From Pseudomonas sp. MM211 (GTDB lineage Bacteria; Pseudomonadota; Gammaproteobacteria; Pseudomonadales; Pseudomonadaceae): a DNA stretch of 64,000 nucleotides. Below the pieces are notes generated by a model that saw only the letters and a program-made list of their open reading frames with translations, was not told the origin of the DNA and did not search any database. Numbering within the stretch: position 1 is the stretch's first letter; each line of letters opens with the position of its first letter. The stretch lies in NCBI RefSeq assembly GCF_020386635.1, contig NZ_CP081942.1:2666001-2730000 (forward strand). Reading direction: 5' to 3'. The position numbers were made by a program, and so were the translations under genes. Shown piece by piece: positions 48,387-57,881 of this stretch.

Positions 48387-49127
48387 ATGGACAAGATGCT
48401 GTACGTCTCCATGACTGGTGCCCACAACAATACGTTGGCCCAGCGTGCCCACGCCAACAATCTGGCGAACATCTCCACGAGCGGTTTTCGCCGTGATTTC
48501 GAGCAAGCCCGCGCGATGCCGATTTTTGGCGAGACCCAGCCGTCGCGCGTATTCGCCATGAGCGAGCGGCCAGGCACCGATTTCACTCCGGGCTCCCTGC
48601 AGGAAACCGGCCGTGACCTGGATGTCGCGATTGGTGGCAAGGGCTGGCTGGCCGTGCAGGCACCTGATGGCACTGAAGCCTACGTGCGTACCGCAAGCCT
48701 GAACGTCGATGCCATGGGCATGCTGCGTACCGGCAATGGCATGCCGGTAATGGGCAACGCCGGGCCGATCGCCGTGCCGCCTGAGCAGAAGATCGAGATC
48801 GGCCAGGACGGCACCATCAGCATTCGCGCACTCGGGGAGGCTCCCAACGTGCTGGCTGAAGTCGATCGCTTGCGCCTGGTGAACCCCGATCTCAAGCAGA
48901 TGCAGAAGGGCAGCGACGGGATGATCCGTTTCAACGGCCCGCAGCCGCCGGAAATGGACGCCACCGTGCAGATTACCTCGGGCTTTCTGGAGTCCAGCAA
49001 CGTCAATGCGGTCGAGGAAATGACCTCGATCCTGGCGCTGTCCCGGCAGTTCGAGCTGTCGGTGAAAATGATGCGTACCGCAGAAGACAATGACACCGCC
49101 ATGGCGCGTGTCTTGCAAATGACCTGA
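48387..49127 (+). CDS. flgF: Flagellar proximal rod protein FlgF
   Basis: 246 residues from the ATG at 48387 (GGAGG upstream). MDKMLYVSMTGAHNNTLAQR and the rod motif AHANNLANISTSGFRRDF, with the C-terminal NVNAVEEMTSILALSRQFE. Part of the proximal rod between FlgC and FlgG; leads the second rod-ring operon. Confidence 0.95.
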   Translation: MDKMLYVSMTGAHNNTLAQRAHANNLANISTSGFRRDFEQARAMPIFGETQPSRVFAMSERPGTDFTPGSLQETGRDLDVAIGGKGWLAVQAPDGTEAYVRTASLNVDAMGMLRTGNGMPVMGNAGPIAVPPEQKIEIGQDGTISIRALGEAPNVLAEVDRLRLVNPDLKQMQKGSDGMIRFNGPQPPEMDATVQITSGFLESSNVNAVEEMTSILALSRQFELSVKMMRTAEDNDTAMARVLQMT

Positions 49128-49174
49128 TAACCATACGCGCGGCGCCATGAATCCGGCGCTCGAGGAGAAACGCC

Positions 49175-49960
49175 ATGCTTCCTGCACTTTGGGTCGCCAA
49201 GACCGGCCTATCCGCTCAGGACATGAACCTGACGACCATTTCCAACAACCTGGCCAACGTCTCCACCACCGGCTTCAAGCGTGATCGCGCGGAGTTCGAG
49301 GATCTGCTGTACCAGGTTCGTCGCCAGCCCGGCGGCCAGTCCAGCCAGGACAGCCAACTGCCGTCCGGCCTGCAGCTCGGTACCGGTGTGCGCATCAACG
49401 GCACCCAGAAGATTTTTACCGCTGGCAGCCTGCAGACTACCGAGCAGCCGATGGACATGGCGATCAACGGCCGCGGCTTCTTCCAGGTATTGATGCCTGA
49501 CGGCACGGTGTCCTACACCCGTGACGGCAGCTTTCACCTGAACTCGGATGGCCAGGTCGTGACCTCCCAGGGCTTTGCGCTGGAGCCAGCCATCGTGCTG
49601 CCACCGGAAGTGCGTACCTTCACCGTCGGTGAAGACGGTACCGCTTCGGTGACCACCACCGGCAACCCGCAGCCGCAGATCGTCGGCAACATTCAGATCA
49701 CCGACTTCATCAACCCGGCGGGTCTGGAGGCGATCGGTAACAACCTGTTCCTGGAAACCGCCTCCAGTGGTGCACCTCTGGTGGGAACGCCCGGCCTCAA
49801 TGGCTTGGGCACGACCCTGCAGAACACCCTGGAGAACTCCAACGTCAGCGTGGTCGAGGAGATGGTCAACATGATCACCACCCAGCGCGCCTACGAGATG
49901 AACTCCAAGGTCATCTCCACCGCTGACCAGATGCTGTCCTTCATCACGCAGAACCTTTAA
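49175..49960 (+). CDS. flgG: Flagellar distal rod protein FlgG
   Basis: 261 residues, the canonical length. MLPALWVAKTGLSAQDMNLT with TISNNLANVSTTGFKRDRAE and C-terminal VVEEMVNMITTQRAYEMNSK are diagnostic. It forms the distal rod onto which the P and L rings assemble. It lies 47 bases after flgF. Confidence 0.97.
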   Translation: MLPALWVAKTGLSAQDMNLTTISNNLANVSTTGFKRDRAEFEDLLYQVRRQPGGQSSQDSQLPSGLQLGTGVRINGTQKIFTAGSLQTTEQPMDMAINGRGFFQVLMPDGTVSYTRDGSFHLNSDGQVVTSQGFALEPAIVLPPEVRTFTVGEDGTASVTTTGNPQPQIVGNIQITDFINPAGLEAIGNNLFLETASSGAPLVGTPGLNGLGTTLQNTLENSNVSVVEEMVNMITTQRAYEMNSKVISTADQMLSFITQNL

Positions 49961-50021
49961 GACCCCGGGGTAGGGCACCAGCCCGCCCCCTGATACGCCT
50001 GAACGCTGTGAGGTAGTGGTT

Positions 50022-50735
50022 ATGAACCGCTTGGTGTGTGTGTTCTCGATTCTCGGCAGCGTAGTGCTGAGTGGCTGCATGGCGCCTGCCGCCAAGCCCA
50101 ACGATCCGTACTACGCACCTGTGCTGCCGCGTACACCGCTGCCGGCCGCGCAGAACAATGGCTCGATCTTCCAGTCGGGGTTCGAGAACAACCTGTACGG
50201 CGACCGTAAGGCCTTCCGCGTGGGCGATGTCATCACCATCAGCCTCAGCGAGCGTATGCAGGCCAGCAAGAACGCTAGCTCGCAGATGTCCAAGGACAGC
50301 AACGCCAACATCGGTCTGACGTCGTTGTTCGGCGGTGGCGTATCGATCGACAACCCCAGCTCCAGCCTCAACCCGTTGAAGGCCGAGAACCTGGGGCTCA
50401 GCGCTCAGTACGGCGCCCAGCGTGACACCAGCGGCTCCGGCCAGGCCGGGCAGAGCAACAGCCTGACCGGCTCGATCACCGTGACCGTCGCCGAAGTGCT
50501 GCCCAACGGTTTGCTGGTGGTGCGCGGCGAGAAGTGGATGACCCTTAATACCGGTGACGAGCTGGTGCGCATCGCCGGGCTGGTTCGCTCCGACGACGTC
50601 GCCCGTGACAACACCGTGGCTTCGACCCGTATTGCCGATGCACGCATCACCTATTCCGGTACTGGCGCGTTCGCCGATGCCAGTCAGCCAGGTTGGCTGG
50701 ATCGCTTTTTCGTCAGCCCACTGTGGCCGTTCTGA
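50022..50735 (+). CDS. flgH: Flagellar L-ring lipoprotein FlgH
   Basis: 237 residues from the ATG at 50022; a GTG two codons earlier is less likely. Lipoprotein signal peptide with lipobox VLSGC (Cys ~19). The body includes [20 protein letters not shown] and [14 protein letters not shown] [15 protein letters not shown]. It forms the outer-membrane L ring. Confidence 0.95.
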   Translation: MNRLVCVFSILGSVVLSGCMAPAAKPNDPYYAPVLPRTPLPAAQNNGSIFQSGFENNLYGDRKAFRVGDVITISLSERMQASKNASSQMSKDSNANIGLTSLFGGGVSIDNPSSSLNPLKAENLGLSAQYGAQRDTSGSGQAGQSNSLTGSITVTVAEVLPNGLLVVRGEKWMTLNTGDELVRIAGLVRSDDVARDNTVASTRIADARITYSGTGAFADASQPGWLDRFFVSPLWPF

Positions 50736-50746
50736 GGTTCATGATC

Positions 50747-51844
50747 ATGCGCAAATGGATCATCACCGTTGCAGCTCTGCTGCTGGCCTCGGCCGCTCAA
50801 GCCGAGCGGCTCAAGGATCTGGCCAGTATTCAGGGCGTGCGTAGTAACCAGTTGATCGGTTACGGCCTGGTCGTGGGCCTCAATGGCAGCGGTGACCAGA
50901 CCACCCAGACGCCGTTCACCGTGCAGACCTTCAATAACATGATGGCGCAGTTCGGTATCAAGGTGCCGGAAGGCGGCAACGTGCAGTTGAAAAACGTCGC
51001 CGCGGTGTCGATCCACGCTGACCTTCCCCCGTTCGCCAAGCCGGGGCAGACCATCGACATCACCATTTCCTCCATCGGTAATGCCAAGAGCCTGCGCGGC
51101 GGCAGCCTGCTGATGACGCCGCTCAAGGGGATCGACGGCAACACCTACGCAATCGCTCAGGGCAACCTGGTGGTGGGCGGCTTCGATGCCAGTGGCGCCG
51201 ATGGTTCGCGCATCACTGTCAACGTTCCGTCTGCCGGCCGCATCCCAGGTGGTGCCACGGTCGAGCGGCCGGTACCGAGTGGCTTCGATCAGGGCAACAC
51301 GCTGACCCTGAACCTCAACCGTCCAGACTTCACCACCGCCAAGAACATCGTCGACCACATCAACGAGCTGCTCGGCCCAGGTGTGGCTCAGGCGCTCGAC
51401 GGTGGCTCGATTCGCGTCAGCGCGCCGCTCGATCCGAGCCAGCGCGTCGACTATCTGTCGATCCTCGAGAACCTCGAGGTGGACGTCGGTCAGGCGGTGG
51501 CCAAGGTGATCATCAACTCGCGTACCGGCACCATCGTGATCGGCCAGAACGTGCGCGTGCAGCCTGCTGCCGTGACCCACGGCAGCCTGACGGTAACCAT
51601 CACCGAAGACCCGATCGTCAGCCAGCCGGGTGCGCTGTCCGGCGGCGAGACCGCGGTAGTGCCGCGTTCGCGTGTCGGTGCCGACGAAGAAATGAAACCG
51701 ATGTTCAAGTTCGGCCCGGGCACCACTCTCGACGAGATCGTGCGTGCGGTGAACCAGGTGGGCGCTGCACCTTCCGATCTGATGGCCATCCTGGAGGCGC
51801 TTAAGCAAGCTGGCGCTCTGCAGGCCGACCTGATCGTGATTTAA
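50747..51844 (+). CDS. flgI: Flagellar P-ring protein FlgI
   Basis: 365 residues from the ATG at 50747, since GAGG lies 9 nt before it and only 3 before the ATG at 50741. A signal peptide (~1-20, ending AQA) precedes [20 protein letters not shown] and the [15 protein letters not shown] region. It builds the periplasmic P ring with FlgA's help. It follows flgH by 11 bases. Confidence 0.95.
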   Translation: MRKWIITVAALLLASAAQAERLKDLASIQGVRSNQLIGYGLVVGLNGSGDQTTQTPFTVQTFNNMMAQFGIKVPEGGNVQLKNVAAVSIHADLPPFAKPGQTIDITISSIGNAKSLRGGSLLMTPLKGIDGNTYAIAQGNLVVGGFDASGADGSRITVNVPSAGRIPGGATVERPVPSGFDQGNTLTLNLNRPDFTTAKNIVDHINELLGPGVAQALDGGSIRVSAPLDPSQRVDYLSILENLEVDVGQAVAKVIINSRTGTIVIGQNVRVQPAAVTHGSLTVTITEDPIVSQPGALSGGETAVVPRSRVGADEEMKPMFKFGPGTTLDEIVRAVNQVGAAPSDLMAILEALKQAGALQADLIVI

Positions 51845-51856
51845 AAGGAACGGGAC

Positions 51857-53074
51857 ATGGATACTCGACTCGCGGCCGCCGGCACCACCACCCTCGATAG
51901 CGGCGCCTATACCGATCTCAATCGCCTCAACCAATTCAAGGTTGGCGGCGACAATGAGGAGAACATTCGCAAGGTCGCGAAGGAGTTCGAGTCGCTGTTC
52001 CTCAATGAAATGCTCAAGACCATGCGCTCGGCCAACGAAGTGTTCGGTGAAGGCAACTTCATGAACAGCAACGAGGCCAAGACCTACCAGGACATGTACG
52101 ACCAGCAGCTGTCCGTGACCATGGCCGGCAACAAGAACGGTATCGGCCTGGCCGACGTGATGGCGCGGCAGATGTCGAAGATGCGCAACGTCAGCGATCG
52201 GCCCAATCCGTTCGCCCAGGTCGACGCACCGGTGCCCGCTGCGCCGAGCAAACCGCTGGCTCGCACTGAAGAGGCCGCTGCGCCGATTCAGGTCGAAAAG
52301 GCTCAGGGCTCGGCTGACGGTGAGCGCAACGACATGGCGCTGCTCAACCAGCGCCGCCTGTCACTGCCGGGCAAACTGGCACAGCGGATCCAGGCCGGTA
52401 TCGTACCGGGCGCTGAGGCGGTCACGGCTGCTACCGCTGCTGGCACCCCAGCAGGCGATGCGGTCGGCAAGCCGCTGGCCAAGGGTGACTGGCTACCCGC
52501 CAAAGCCTACGCAGCGCCTGCTGAACGTCGTCTGGACATCAATGGCAGTGAGGCAATTGCCAGTCGCACGACGTTCAAGTCGTCCAAGGAATTCATGGAA
52601 ACCATGCTGCCGATGGCCGAGAAGGCTGCGGCCAAGCTGGGCGTCGACCCTCGCTATCTGGTCGCCCAGGCAGCATTGGAAACCGGCTGGGGTAAATCGA
52701 TCATCAAGCAAGGCGATGGCAGCAGCAGCCACAACCTGTTCGGTATCAAGACCCACAACAGCTGGGACGGCGATTCCGCGCGGGTGATGACCACCGAATA
52801 CCAGAACGGCAAGCCGGTGAAGGAAGCCGCATCGTTTCGCGCCTACGAATCCTATGCCCACAGCTTCGAAGACTACGTGAGCTTCCTACAGAACAACGGC
52901 CGTTATGAAAAGGCCCTGAGTTCGACCGCCAACCCCGAGCAGTTCGCCCGTGAGCTGCAGAAAGCCGGCTATGCCACCGATCCGCAGTACGCCAAGAAGG
53001 TGTCGCAGATCGCTCGCAAACTGTCGACCTACCAGATGATCGCCGCCAACGGCGCGCCCTCGAACAAGGGATGA
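51857..53074 (+). CDS. flgJ: Rod-cap and peptidoglycan hydrolase FlgJ
   Basis: 405 residues. The N-terminal rod-binding domain (~35-115, VAKEFESLFLNEMLKTMRSA) is followed by a long Ala/Pro-rich linker (~120-230) and a C-terminal GH73 glucosaminidase (~255-400) with catalytic Glu in ALETGWGKS (E275). It caps the rod and cuts peptidoglycan for it. The linker is long relative to enterobacterial FlgJ (~313 aa). Confidence 0.94.
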   Translation: MDTRLAAAGTTTLDSGAYTDLNRLNQFKVGGDNEENIRKVAKEFESLFLNEMLKTMRSANEVFGEGNFMNSNEAKTYQDMYDQQLSVTMAGNKNGIGLADVMARQMSKMRNVSDRPNPFAQVDAPVPAAPSKPLARTEEAAAPIQVEKAQGSADGERNDMALLNQRRLSLPGKLAQRIQAGIVPGAEAVTAATAAGTPAGDAVGKPLAKGDWLPAKAYAAPAERRLDINGSEAIASRTTFKSSKEFMETMLPMAEKAAAKLGVDPRYLVAQAALETGWGKSIIKQGDGSSSHNLFGIKTHNSWDGDSARVMTTEYQNGKPVKEAASFRAYESYAHSFEDYVSFLQNNGRYEKALSSTANPEQFARELQKAGYATDPQYAKKVSQIARKLSTYQMIAANGAPSNKG

Positions 53075-53080
53075 TGAAGC

Positions 53081-55120
53081 ATGGCTGACTTACTGAGCAT
53101 TGGCCTGTCGGGCCTGTCGGCGAACAAGACCTCGCTGGCGGTCACCGGCCACAACATCACCAATATCAACACGCCGGGGTTCTCTCGTCAGGACACCATT
53201 CAGGCCACGCGTACTCCGCAGTTCAGCGGGGCGGGCTATATCGGCTCCGGCACTTCGCTGGTCGACATCCGTCGCAGCTACAGCGAGTTCCTGACCACCT
53301 CACTGCGCAGCAGTACCTCGTTGAGCAGTGATGTGGCGGCCTACAAGAGCCAGATCGATCAGTTGGATTCGCTGTTGGCCGGTACCACCACGGGTGTCAC
53401 CCCATCATTGCAGAAGTTCTTCTCGGCCCTGCAGACCGCAGCCGAAGACCCTTCCAATGTGCCTGCGCGGCAGCTGGTGCTGTCGGAGGCCGAGGGGTTG
53501 AGCAGGCGCTTCAATACGGTTTACGACCGTTTGAGCGAACAGAACAGTTTCGCCAACAAACAGATGGGCGCGGTCACCGAGCAGATCAATCGGCTTTCCG
53601 GCTCCATCGCCAGCCTCAACGAATCCATCGCGATCGCGCAATCCAATGGCAGTCAGCCCAATGACCTGCTCGATGCCCGTGAAGAGGCCGTACGCCAGCT
53701 GTCGACCTTTATCGGCGTCAATGTCGTGGCGCAGAACGATGGCACGCAGAACGTCTTCATCGGCTCTGGTCAGCCGCTGGTAATCGGCAACAGTGCTGCC
53801 CGCCTGGAAGTGGTACCCGGCACCAACGATCCGAATCGCTCCGAGATACAGTTCATCGTCGGTGCCGCGCGGCAGACCATCACCACGCAGGTTACTGGCG
53901 GGGAGCTGGGCGGTATCTTGCGTTATCGCGAGGAGGTGCTGGATACCACCTTCAATTCACTGGGGCGTCTGGCGTTGGCGGTGAGTGATCAGGTCAACAG
54001 CCAATTGGGGCAAGGCCTGGATCTGAAAGGACAGGTCGGCACCAAGCTGTTTGGCGATTTCAATGAAGAGTCACTGGCCCGCTTGCGGGTGTTGCCGTCT
54101 GCCAACAACAGCAGCAATGCCTCACCGATCCTGAACATCAGCAACAGTTCGTTGTTGACCACCAGCGACTATCGGCTGGAGTTCGACGGTAGCAATTACA
54201 CGGCACGGCGCTTGAGCGACAACCAGTCGATGACCGTGACGCAGAACCCACCCGGTACCCTGAGCTTTCAGGATAGCGCCGGGCGCAGCCAGGGTTTCCA
54301 GATCGTTGTCGGCACGCCCGCACCGGCCGCCGGTGATTCGTTCGTGTTGCAGCCGACACGCATTGGTGCCTCGACCATTTCTACCGTGCTGGATCAGGCT
54401 GATCAGTTGGCGTTCGCTGCGCCGATTCGCGCCGAGGCCAATCTGCAGAACCGCGGCAACGGTGTGATCAGTCAGCCGACGCTGCAATCCACAGGTAGCA
54501 ATATCAACCCGGCAGCTTTGCAAGCTGCATTCCCTCCGCTGACGCTGACTTACGATTCGGCTGCGGGTGGTTTCAACGGTTTGCCGGCGGGTGCGACGCT
54601 GACCCGCGTCGATAACAAGGGGCAGCCGATCACTCCGGCGCCGACCCCGCTCTTCGAGCCGGGCCAGCAGAACAACTATCAACTGACCCTGGCCGATGGC
54701 ACCAGCGTCAACATGAGCGTCAGCGGCCGCCCGGAAAACGGTGACCGTTTCGATATCGCCTTCAACCAGAATGGTGTCTCGGACAACCGTAACGCCTTGG
54801 CTCTGGTTGGCCTACAAAACAAGCAGGTGGTCGGCGTCGATCCCACCGTAACGGGCATTGCCACCGGCTCCAGTTTCACAGACAGTTACGGTGATCTGAT
54901 CGAGCGCGTCGGCACGCTCACCGCTCAGGCCCGGCAGGACAGCGAGGCAACCACTGCTATCCTCAAGCAGGCGCAGGACAACCGTGACTCGCTGTCAGCG
55001 GTCAACCTGGATGAAGAGGCGGCCAACCTGATCAAGTTCGAGCAGTACTACAACGCGTCGGCCCAGGTGATTCAAGTTGCGCGCTCTTTGTTCGATACCC
55101 TGATCGGGGCATTCAGGTAA
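53081..55120 (+). CDS. flgK: Hook-associated protein 1, FlgK
   Basis: 679 residues. The N-terminus (LLSIGLSGLSANKTSLAVTG, then NITNINTPGFSRQD) and the C-terminal DEEAANLIKFEQYYNASAQV are family hallmarks. It forms the hook-filament junction next to the hook. The middle (~340-600) is variable and surface-exposed. Chaperoned by the FlgN encoded upstream. Confidence 0.96.
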   Translation: MADLLSIGLSGLSANKTSLAVTGHNITNINTPGFSRQDTIQATRTPQFSGAGYIGSGTSLVDIRRSYSEFLTTSLRSSTSLSSDVAAYKSQIDQLDSLLAGTTTGVTPSLQKFFSALQTAAEDPSNVPARQLVLSEAEGLSRRFNTVYDRLSEQNSFANKQMGAVTEQINRLSGSIASLNESIAIAQSNGSQPNDLLDAREEAVRQLSTFIGVNVVAQNDGTQNVFIGSGQPLVIGNSAARLEVVPGTNDPNRSEIQFIVGAARQTITTQVTGGELGGILRYREEVLDTTFNSLGRLALAVSDQVNSQLGQGLDLKGQVGTKLFGDFNEESLARLRVLPSANNSSNASPILNISNSSLLTTSDYRLEFDGSNYTARRLSDNQSMTVTQNPPGTLSFQDSAGRSQGFQIVVGTPAPAAGDSFVLQPTRIGASTISTVLDQADQLAFAAPIRAEANLQNRGNGVISQPTLQSTGSNINPAALQAAFPPLTLTYDSAAGGFNGLPAGATLTRVDNKGQPITPAPTPLFEPGQQNNYQLTLADGTSVNMSVSGRPENGDRFDIAFNQNGVSDNRNALALVGLQNKQVVGVDPTVTGIATGSSFTDSYGDLIERVGTLTAQARQDSEATTAILKQAQDNRDSLSAVNLDEEAANLIKFEQYYNASAQVIQVARSLFDTLIGAFR

Positions 55121-55128
55121 GCGTGGAA

Positions 55129-55150
55129 GTAGGGTGGGCTTCAGCCCACC
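55129..55150. repeat. REP-like palindrome with GTAGGGTGG head
   Basis: GTAGGGTGGGCTTCAGCCCACC, in which GGTGGGC and GCCCACC pair around TTCA. It shares the GTAGGGTGG head with 3234-3263 and sits in the flgK-flgL gap. Confidence 0.6.
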
Positions 55151-55285
55151 AGCGGCCAACGCGACCAAGCACTGAATTACAGATGATCCGTTTCAACCAT
55201 CCAGCAATGGCCAGATGGTGAACAAATCCCCAAGAGGGTGCGGTTCTGGTAAACGCCAGTCACCGCTAGAGAAAACGAGGCTGCT

Positions 55286-56530
55286 ATGCGCATTTCCACT
55301 CTTCAGGCGTTCAACAACGGCGTGCAAGGCCTGCAGCGCAACTACGCCAATGCCATACGCACTCAGGAACAGATCAGCACCGGCAACCGCATCCTCACGC
55401 CCGCGGATGACCCGGTCGCTTCGGTGCGCCTGCTGCAGCTCGAGCAGCAGCAGAACGTGCTGACCCAGTACAACTCCAACCTGACGGCAGCGAAGAACAG
55501 CCTGAACCAGGAAGAAGCCACCCTCAACTCGGTAAACACGGTCATACAACGTGTTCAAGAGCTTGCCGTGCGTGCAGGTAACGGCTCGTTGGGTGTTGAG
55601 GAGCGCAAGTCCATCGCTGCTGAGCTCCGCGAGCGGGAAGACGAGCTGCTGGGCCTGATGAACACCAAGAACGCTCGCGGTGAGTATCTTTTCTCCGGGT
55701 TCCAGGGCAAGGCTGAGCCTTTCACTCGTAACGCTGACGGCACTTATTCCTATCAGGGCGATGAGGGGCAGCGAAAACTGGAAATCGCCAGTTCCCTGAG
55801 CGTCGCGATCAGCGATAACGGCAAGAAGGTGTTCCAGAATGTCACCAATGCCGGTCGTCTGGATGCGGCCATTACTGCGCAGCCAGGCTCGACCCTGCGT
55901 GCTTCGACGCCTTTGGTGCAGGATGAAGTGGCATTCAGCGGCACGCCTGCCTTTCCTGACGGTGGAATCGATATTGTTTTTGGCAACCCCAGTGCCAATA
56001 ATTATGAGATCTTCGCAGCCGGAACCACTACGCCGGCACTAGGTACCGGAACCATGGATGAAGAGCCAGGTTCGACTGACAAGCTGGTGTTTCGTGGCGT
56101 AGTGGTCAACTTCGACGGTGCGCCTGCTAGCGGCGACACAGTAACCGTCACCTCCGACCCTAACCGCCAGAAACAAGGCTTGCTCGATACCATAGGCAGC
56201 CTGCGAAAATCTCTTGAAGATGCACCTGCGACCGAGGAGGGCAGTCGGCTTGCTCGTGACGCCGTGGCGCAGGCGATTACCAACCTCTCGCATGCCAGCA
56301 CCACGGTCGACGGCACGCGTGGCGAAATCGGCGCACGCCTGAATGTTGTCGAGAACACCCTCACCGATAACGAAGACGTTGGCCTGATCAATAAGTCGGT
56401 ACAGGCTGAACTGCGCGAACTGGACTATCCCGAAGCGCTCTCGCGTCTGTCATTCCAGACGCTGATTCTCGAGGCTGCGCAGCAGAGCTATGTGAAAGTG
56501 AGTAGCTTGAATCTTTTCAACAAGCTTTGA
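55286..56530 (+). CDS. flgL: Hook-associated protein 3, FlgL
   Basis: 414 residues, flagellin-like at both ends: MRISTLQAFNNGVQGLQRNY with STGNRILTPADDPVAS at the N-terminus and SFQTLILEAAQQSYVKVSSL at the C-terminus. It forms the junction layer next to the filament. The 165-base gap after flgK holds a REP-like element. It is the last core flg gene here; glycosylation genes follow. Confidence 0.95.
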   Translation: MRISTLQAFNNGVQGLQRNYANAIRTQEQISTGNRILTPADDPVASVRLLQLEQQQNVLTQYNSNLTAAKNSLNQEEATLNSVNTVIQRVQELAVRAGNGSLGVEERKSIAAELREREDELLGLMNTKNARGEYLFSGFQGKAEPFTRNADGTYSYQGDEGQRKLEIASSLSVAISDNGKKVFQNVTNAGRLDAAITAQPGSTLRASTPLVQDEVAFSGTPAFPDGGIDIVFGNPSANNYEIFAAGTTTPALGTGTMDEEPGSTDKLVFRGVVVNFDGAPASGDTVTVTSDPNRQKQGLLDTIGSLRKSLEDAPATEEGSRLARDAVAQAITNLSHASTTVDGTRGEIGARLNVVENTLTDNEDVGLINKSVQAELRELDYPEALSRLSFQTLILEAAQQSYVKVSSLNLFNKL

Positions 56531-56588
56531 TGGCAGGTCTTGCCTCTCAAAGGGCTTAGATAGGTCTTTGAATCGAGTTGATCGTACC

Positions 56589-56603
56589 TGGCTGAACTTT
56601 TGC
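56589..56603 (+). promoter_or_regulatory. Sigma-54-like promoter before the glycosylation cluster
   Basis: TGGCTG-AACTT-TTGC keeps the GG and GC dinucleotides with 10-bp spacing; two mismatches in CAC. It lies 129 bases before the aminotransferase and 58 after flgL, and would tie the cluster to flagellar regulation. Confidence 0.5.
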
Positions 56604-56731
56604 TTATGCTTAGGCGAGCGCCAAAAAACGGACGATTTGCTTATGCCAGGCCTGATACGTTGGGTAGGCGTTTTCGCGTCCAGTGCGCGCGATTTTAGCG
56701 TCGGCTCAACGCACCTGAAAGAGATTCTGGT

Positions 56732-57841
56732 ATGGCTACTTCAATTCCGGTAACAAGCCCGCTGCTGCCACCGCTGGAAGAGTTCATTCCATACTTGCAG
56801 AGCATCTGGGAAACCCGTCGTCTTACCAATGGCGGGCCCTTCCATCAACAGCTCGAAGAGGAGCTGGCCGCTTATCTGGGTGTCAAGCACCTGAGTCTGT
56901 TCGCCAACGGGACCCTTGCATTGGTCACTGCGTTGCAGGCTCTGCGAGTCACCGGTGAGGTCATCACTACCCCGTACTCGTTCGTTGCTACCGCCCACTC
57001 CCTGCTCTGGAATGGCCTGAAGCCGGTTTTTGTCGATGTCGACCCGCATACCTGCAACCTTGACCCGGATCGGATTGAAGAGGCCATTACCCCGGCGACC
57101 ACTGCGATTCTTCCCGTCCATTGCTATGGGTTGCCCTGCAATATGGATCGCATTGCCAGCATCGCCGACACCTACGGGTTGAAGGTCATCTACGATGCCG
57201 CTCATGCATTTGCAGTCAGGCAGGGGGGCGCCAGTGTCCTGCAGCAGGGCGATCTTTCGATCCTGAGTTTTCATGCCACGAAGGTATTCAATACCTTCGA
57301 GGGCGGCGCGATCATTTGCCCCGATGCCCGCATCAAGCAGCGTATCGATTATTTGAAGAACTTTGGTTTCGCTAATGAAACCACGGTCGTTGCGCCTGGC
57401 ATCAATGGAAAAATGAACGAAGTCGAGGCTGCCTTCGGTTTGCTGCAACTGCAGCATATCGATCATGCCTTAGCGGTGCGTGCCACGCTCTATGAGCGAT
57501 ACAGGCAGGCGTTCTCGAATACGCCTGGTATCGGCATGATGGACATTGCGCAGGATGTGCAGTGGAATCATGCCTATTGCCCGGTATTCATTAACGCGGA
57601 TTATCCCATCAGTCGCGATGCGCTCTATGAGCTGCTGCAGGGCCAAGGAATTCTCGCGAGGCGTTACTTCTACCCGCTGATCAGTAATTTTCCCATGTAT
57701 CGCGGTCTGGATAGTGCCAATCCCGCTCGGCTTCCAAATGCCAGCGACATAGCCCAGCGAATTCTCTGTCTGCCTATTTATCCGGGGCTGGATGAGGACA
57801 CCCAGGATCGAATCATCAGCTTAGTGAAACGTGCGCGTTGA
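56732..57841 (+). CDS. DegT/DnrJ/EryC1/StrS sugar aminotransferase, VioA-like
   Basis: 369 residues. A PLP fold-type I enzyme of nucleotide-sugar pathways: PLP lysine K184 in SFHATKVFNTFEGG, D155 in YDAAHAF, and N-terminal TSPLLPPLEEFIPYL with RRLTNGGPF as in VioA/WecE/FdtB types. These put an amino group at C3 or C4 of a dTDP-4-keto- or 3-keto-6-deoxysugar using glutamate. Viosamine-type sugars decorate flagellin in plant-associated pseudomonads, which fits the position after flgL. The exact position of amination cannot be read. The binding site is weak. Confidence 0.85.
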   Translation: MATSIPVTSPLLPPLEEFIPYLQSIWETRRLTNGGPFHQQLEEELAAYLGVKHLSLFANGTLALVTALQALRVTGEVITTPYSFVATAHSLLWNGLKPVFVDVDPHTCNLDPDRIEEAITPATTAILPVHCYGLPCNMDRIASIADTYGLKVIYDAAHAFAVRQGGASVLQQGDLSILSFHATKVFNTFEGGAIICPDARIKQRIDYLKNFGFANETTVVAPGINGKMNEVEAAFGLLQLQHIDHALAVRATLYERYRQAFSNTPGIGMMDIAQDVQWNHAYCPVFINADYPISRDALYELLQGQGILARRYFYPLISNFPMYRGLDSANPARLPNASDIAQRILCLPIYPGLDEDTQDRIISLVKRAR

Positions 57842-57881
57842 AGCGCGTTGTCGCCATGCGGGCTCGGCAGTGGTGGTACCT

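Noticed and set aside
50684..51934. A 416-codon minus-strand open frame
   Set aside because: Antisense to flgI; no recognisable features.
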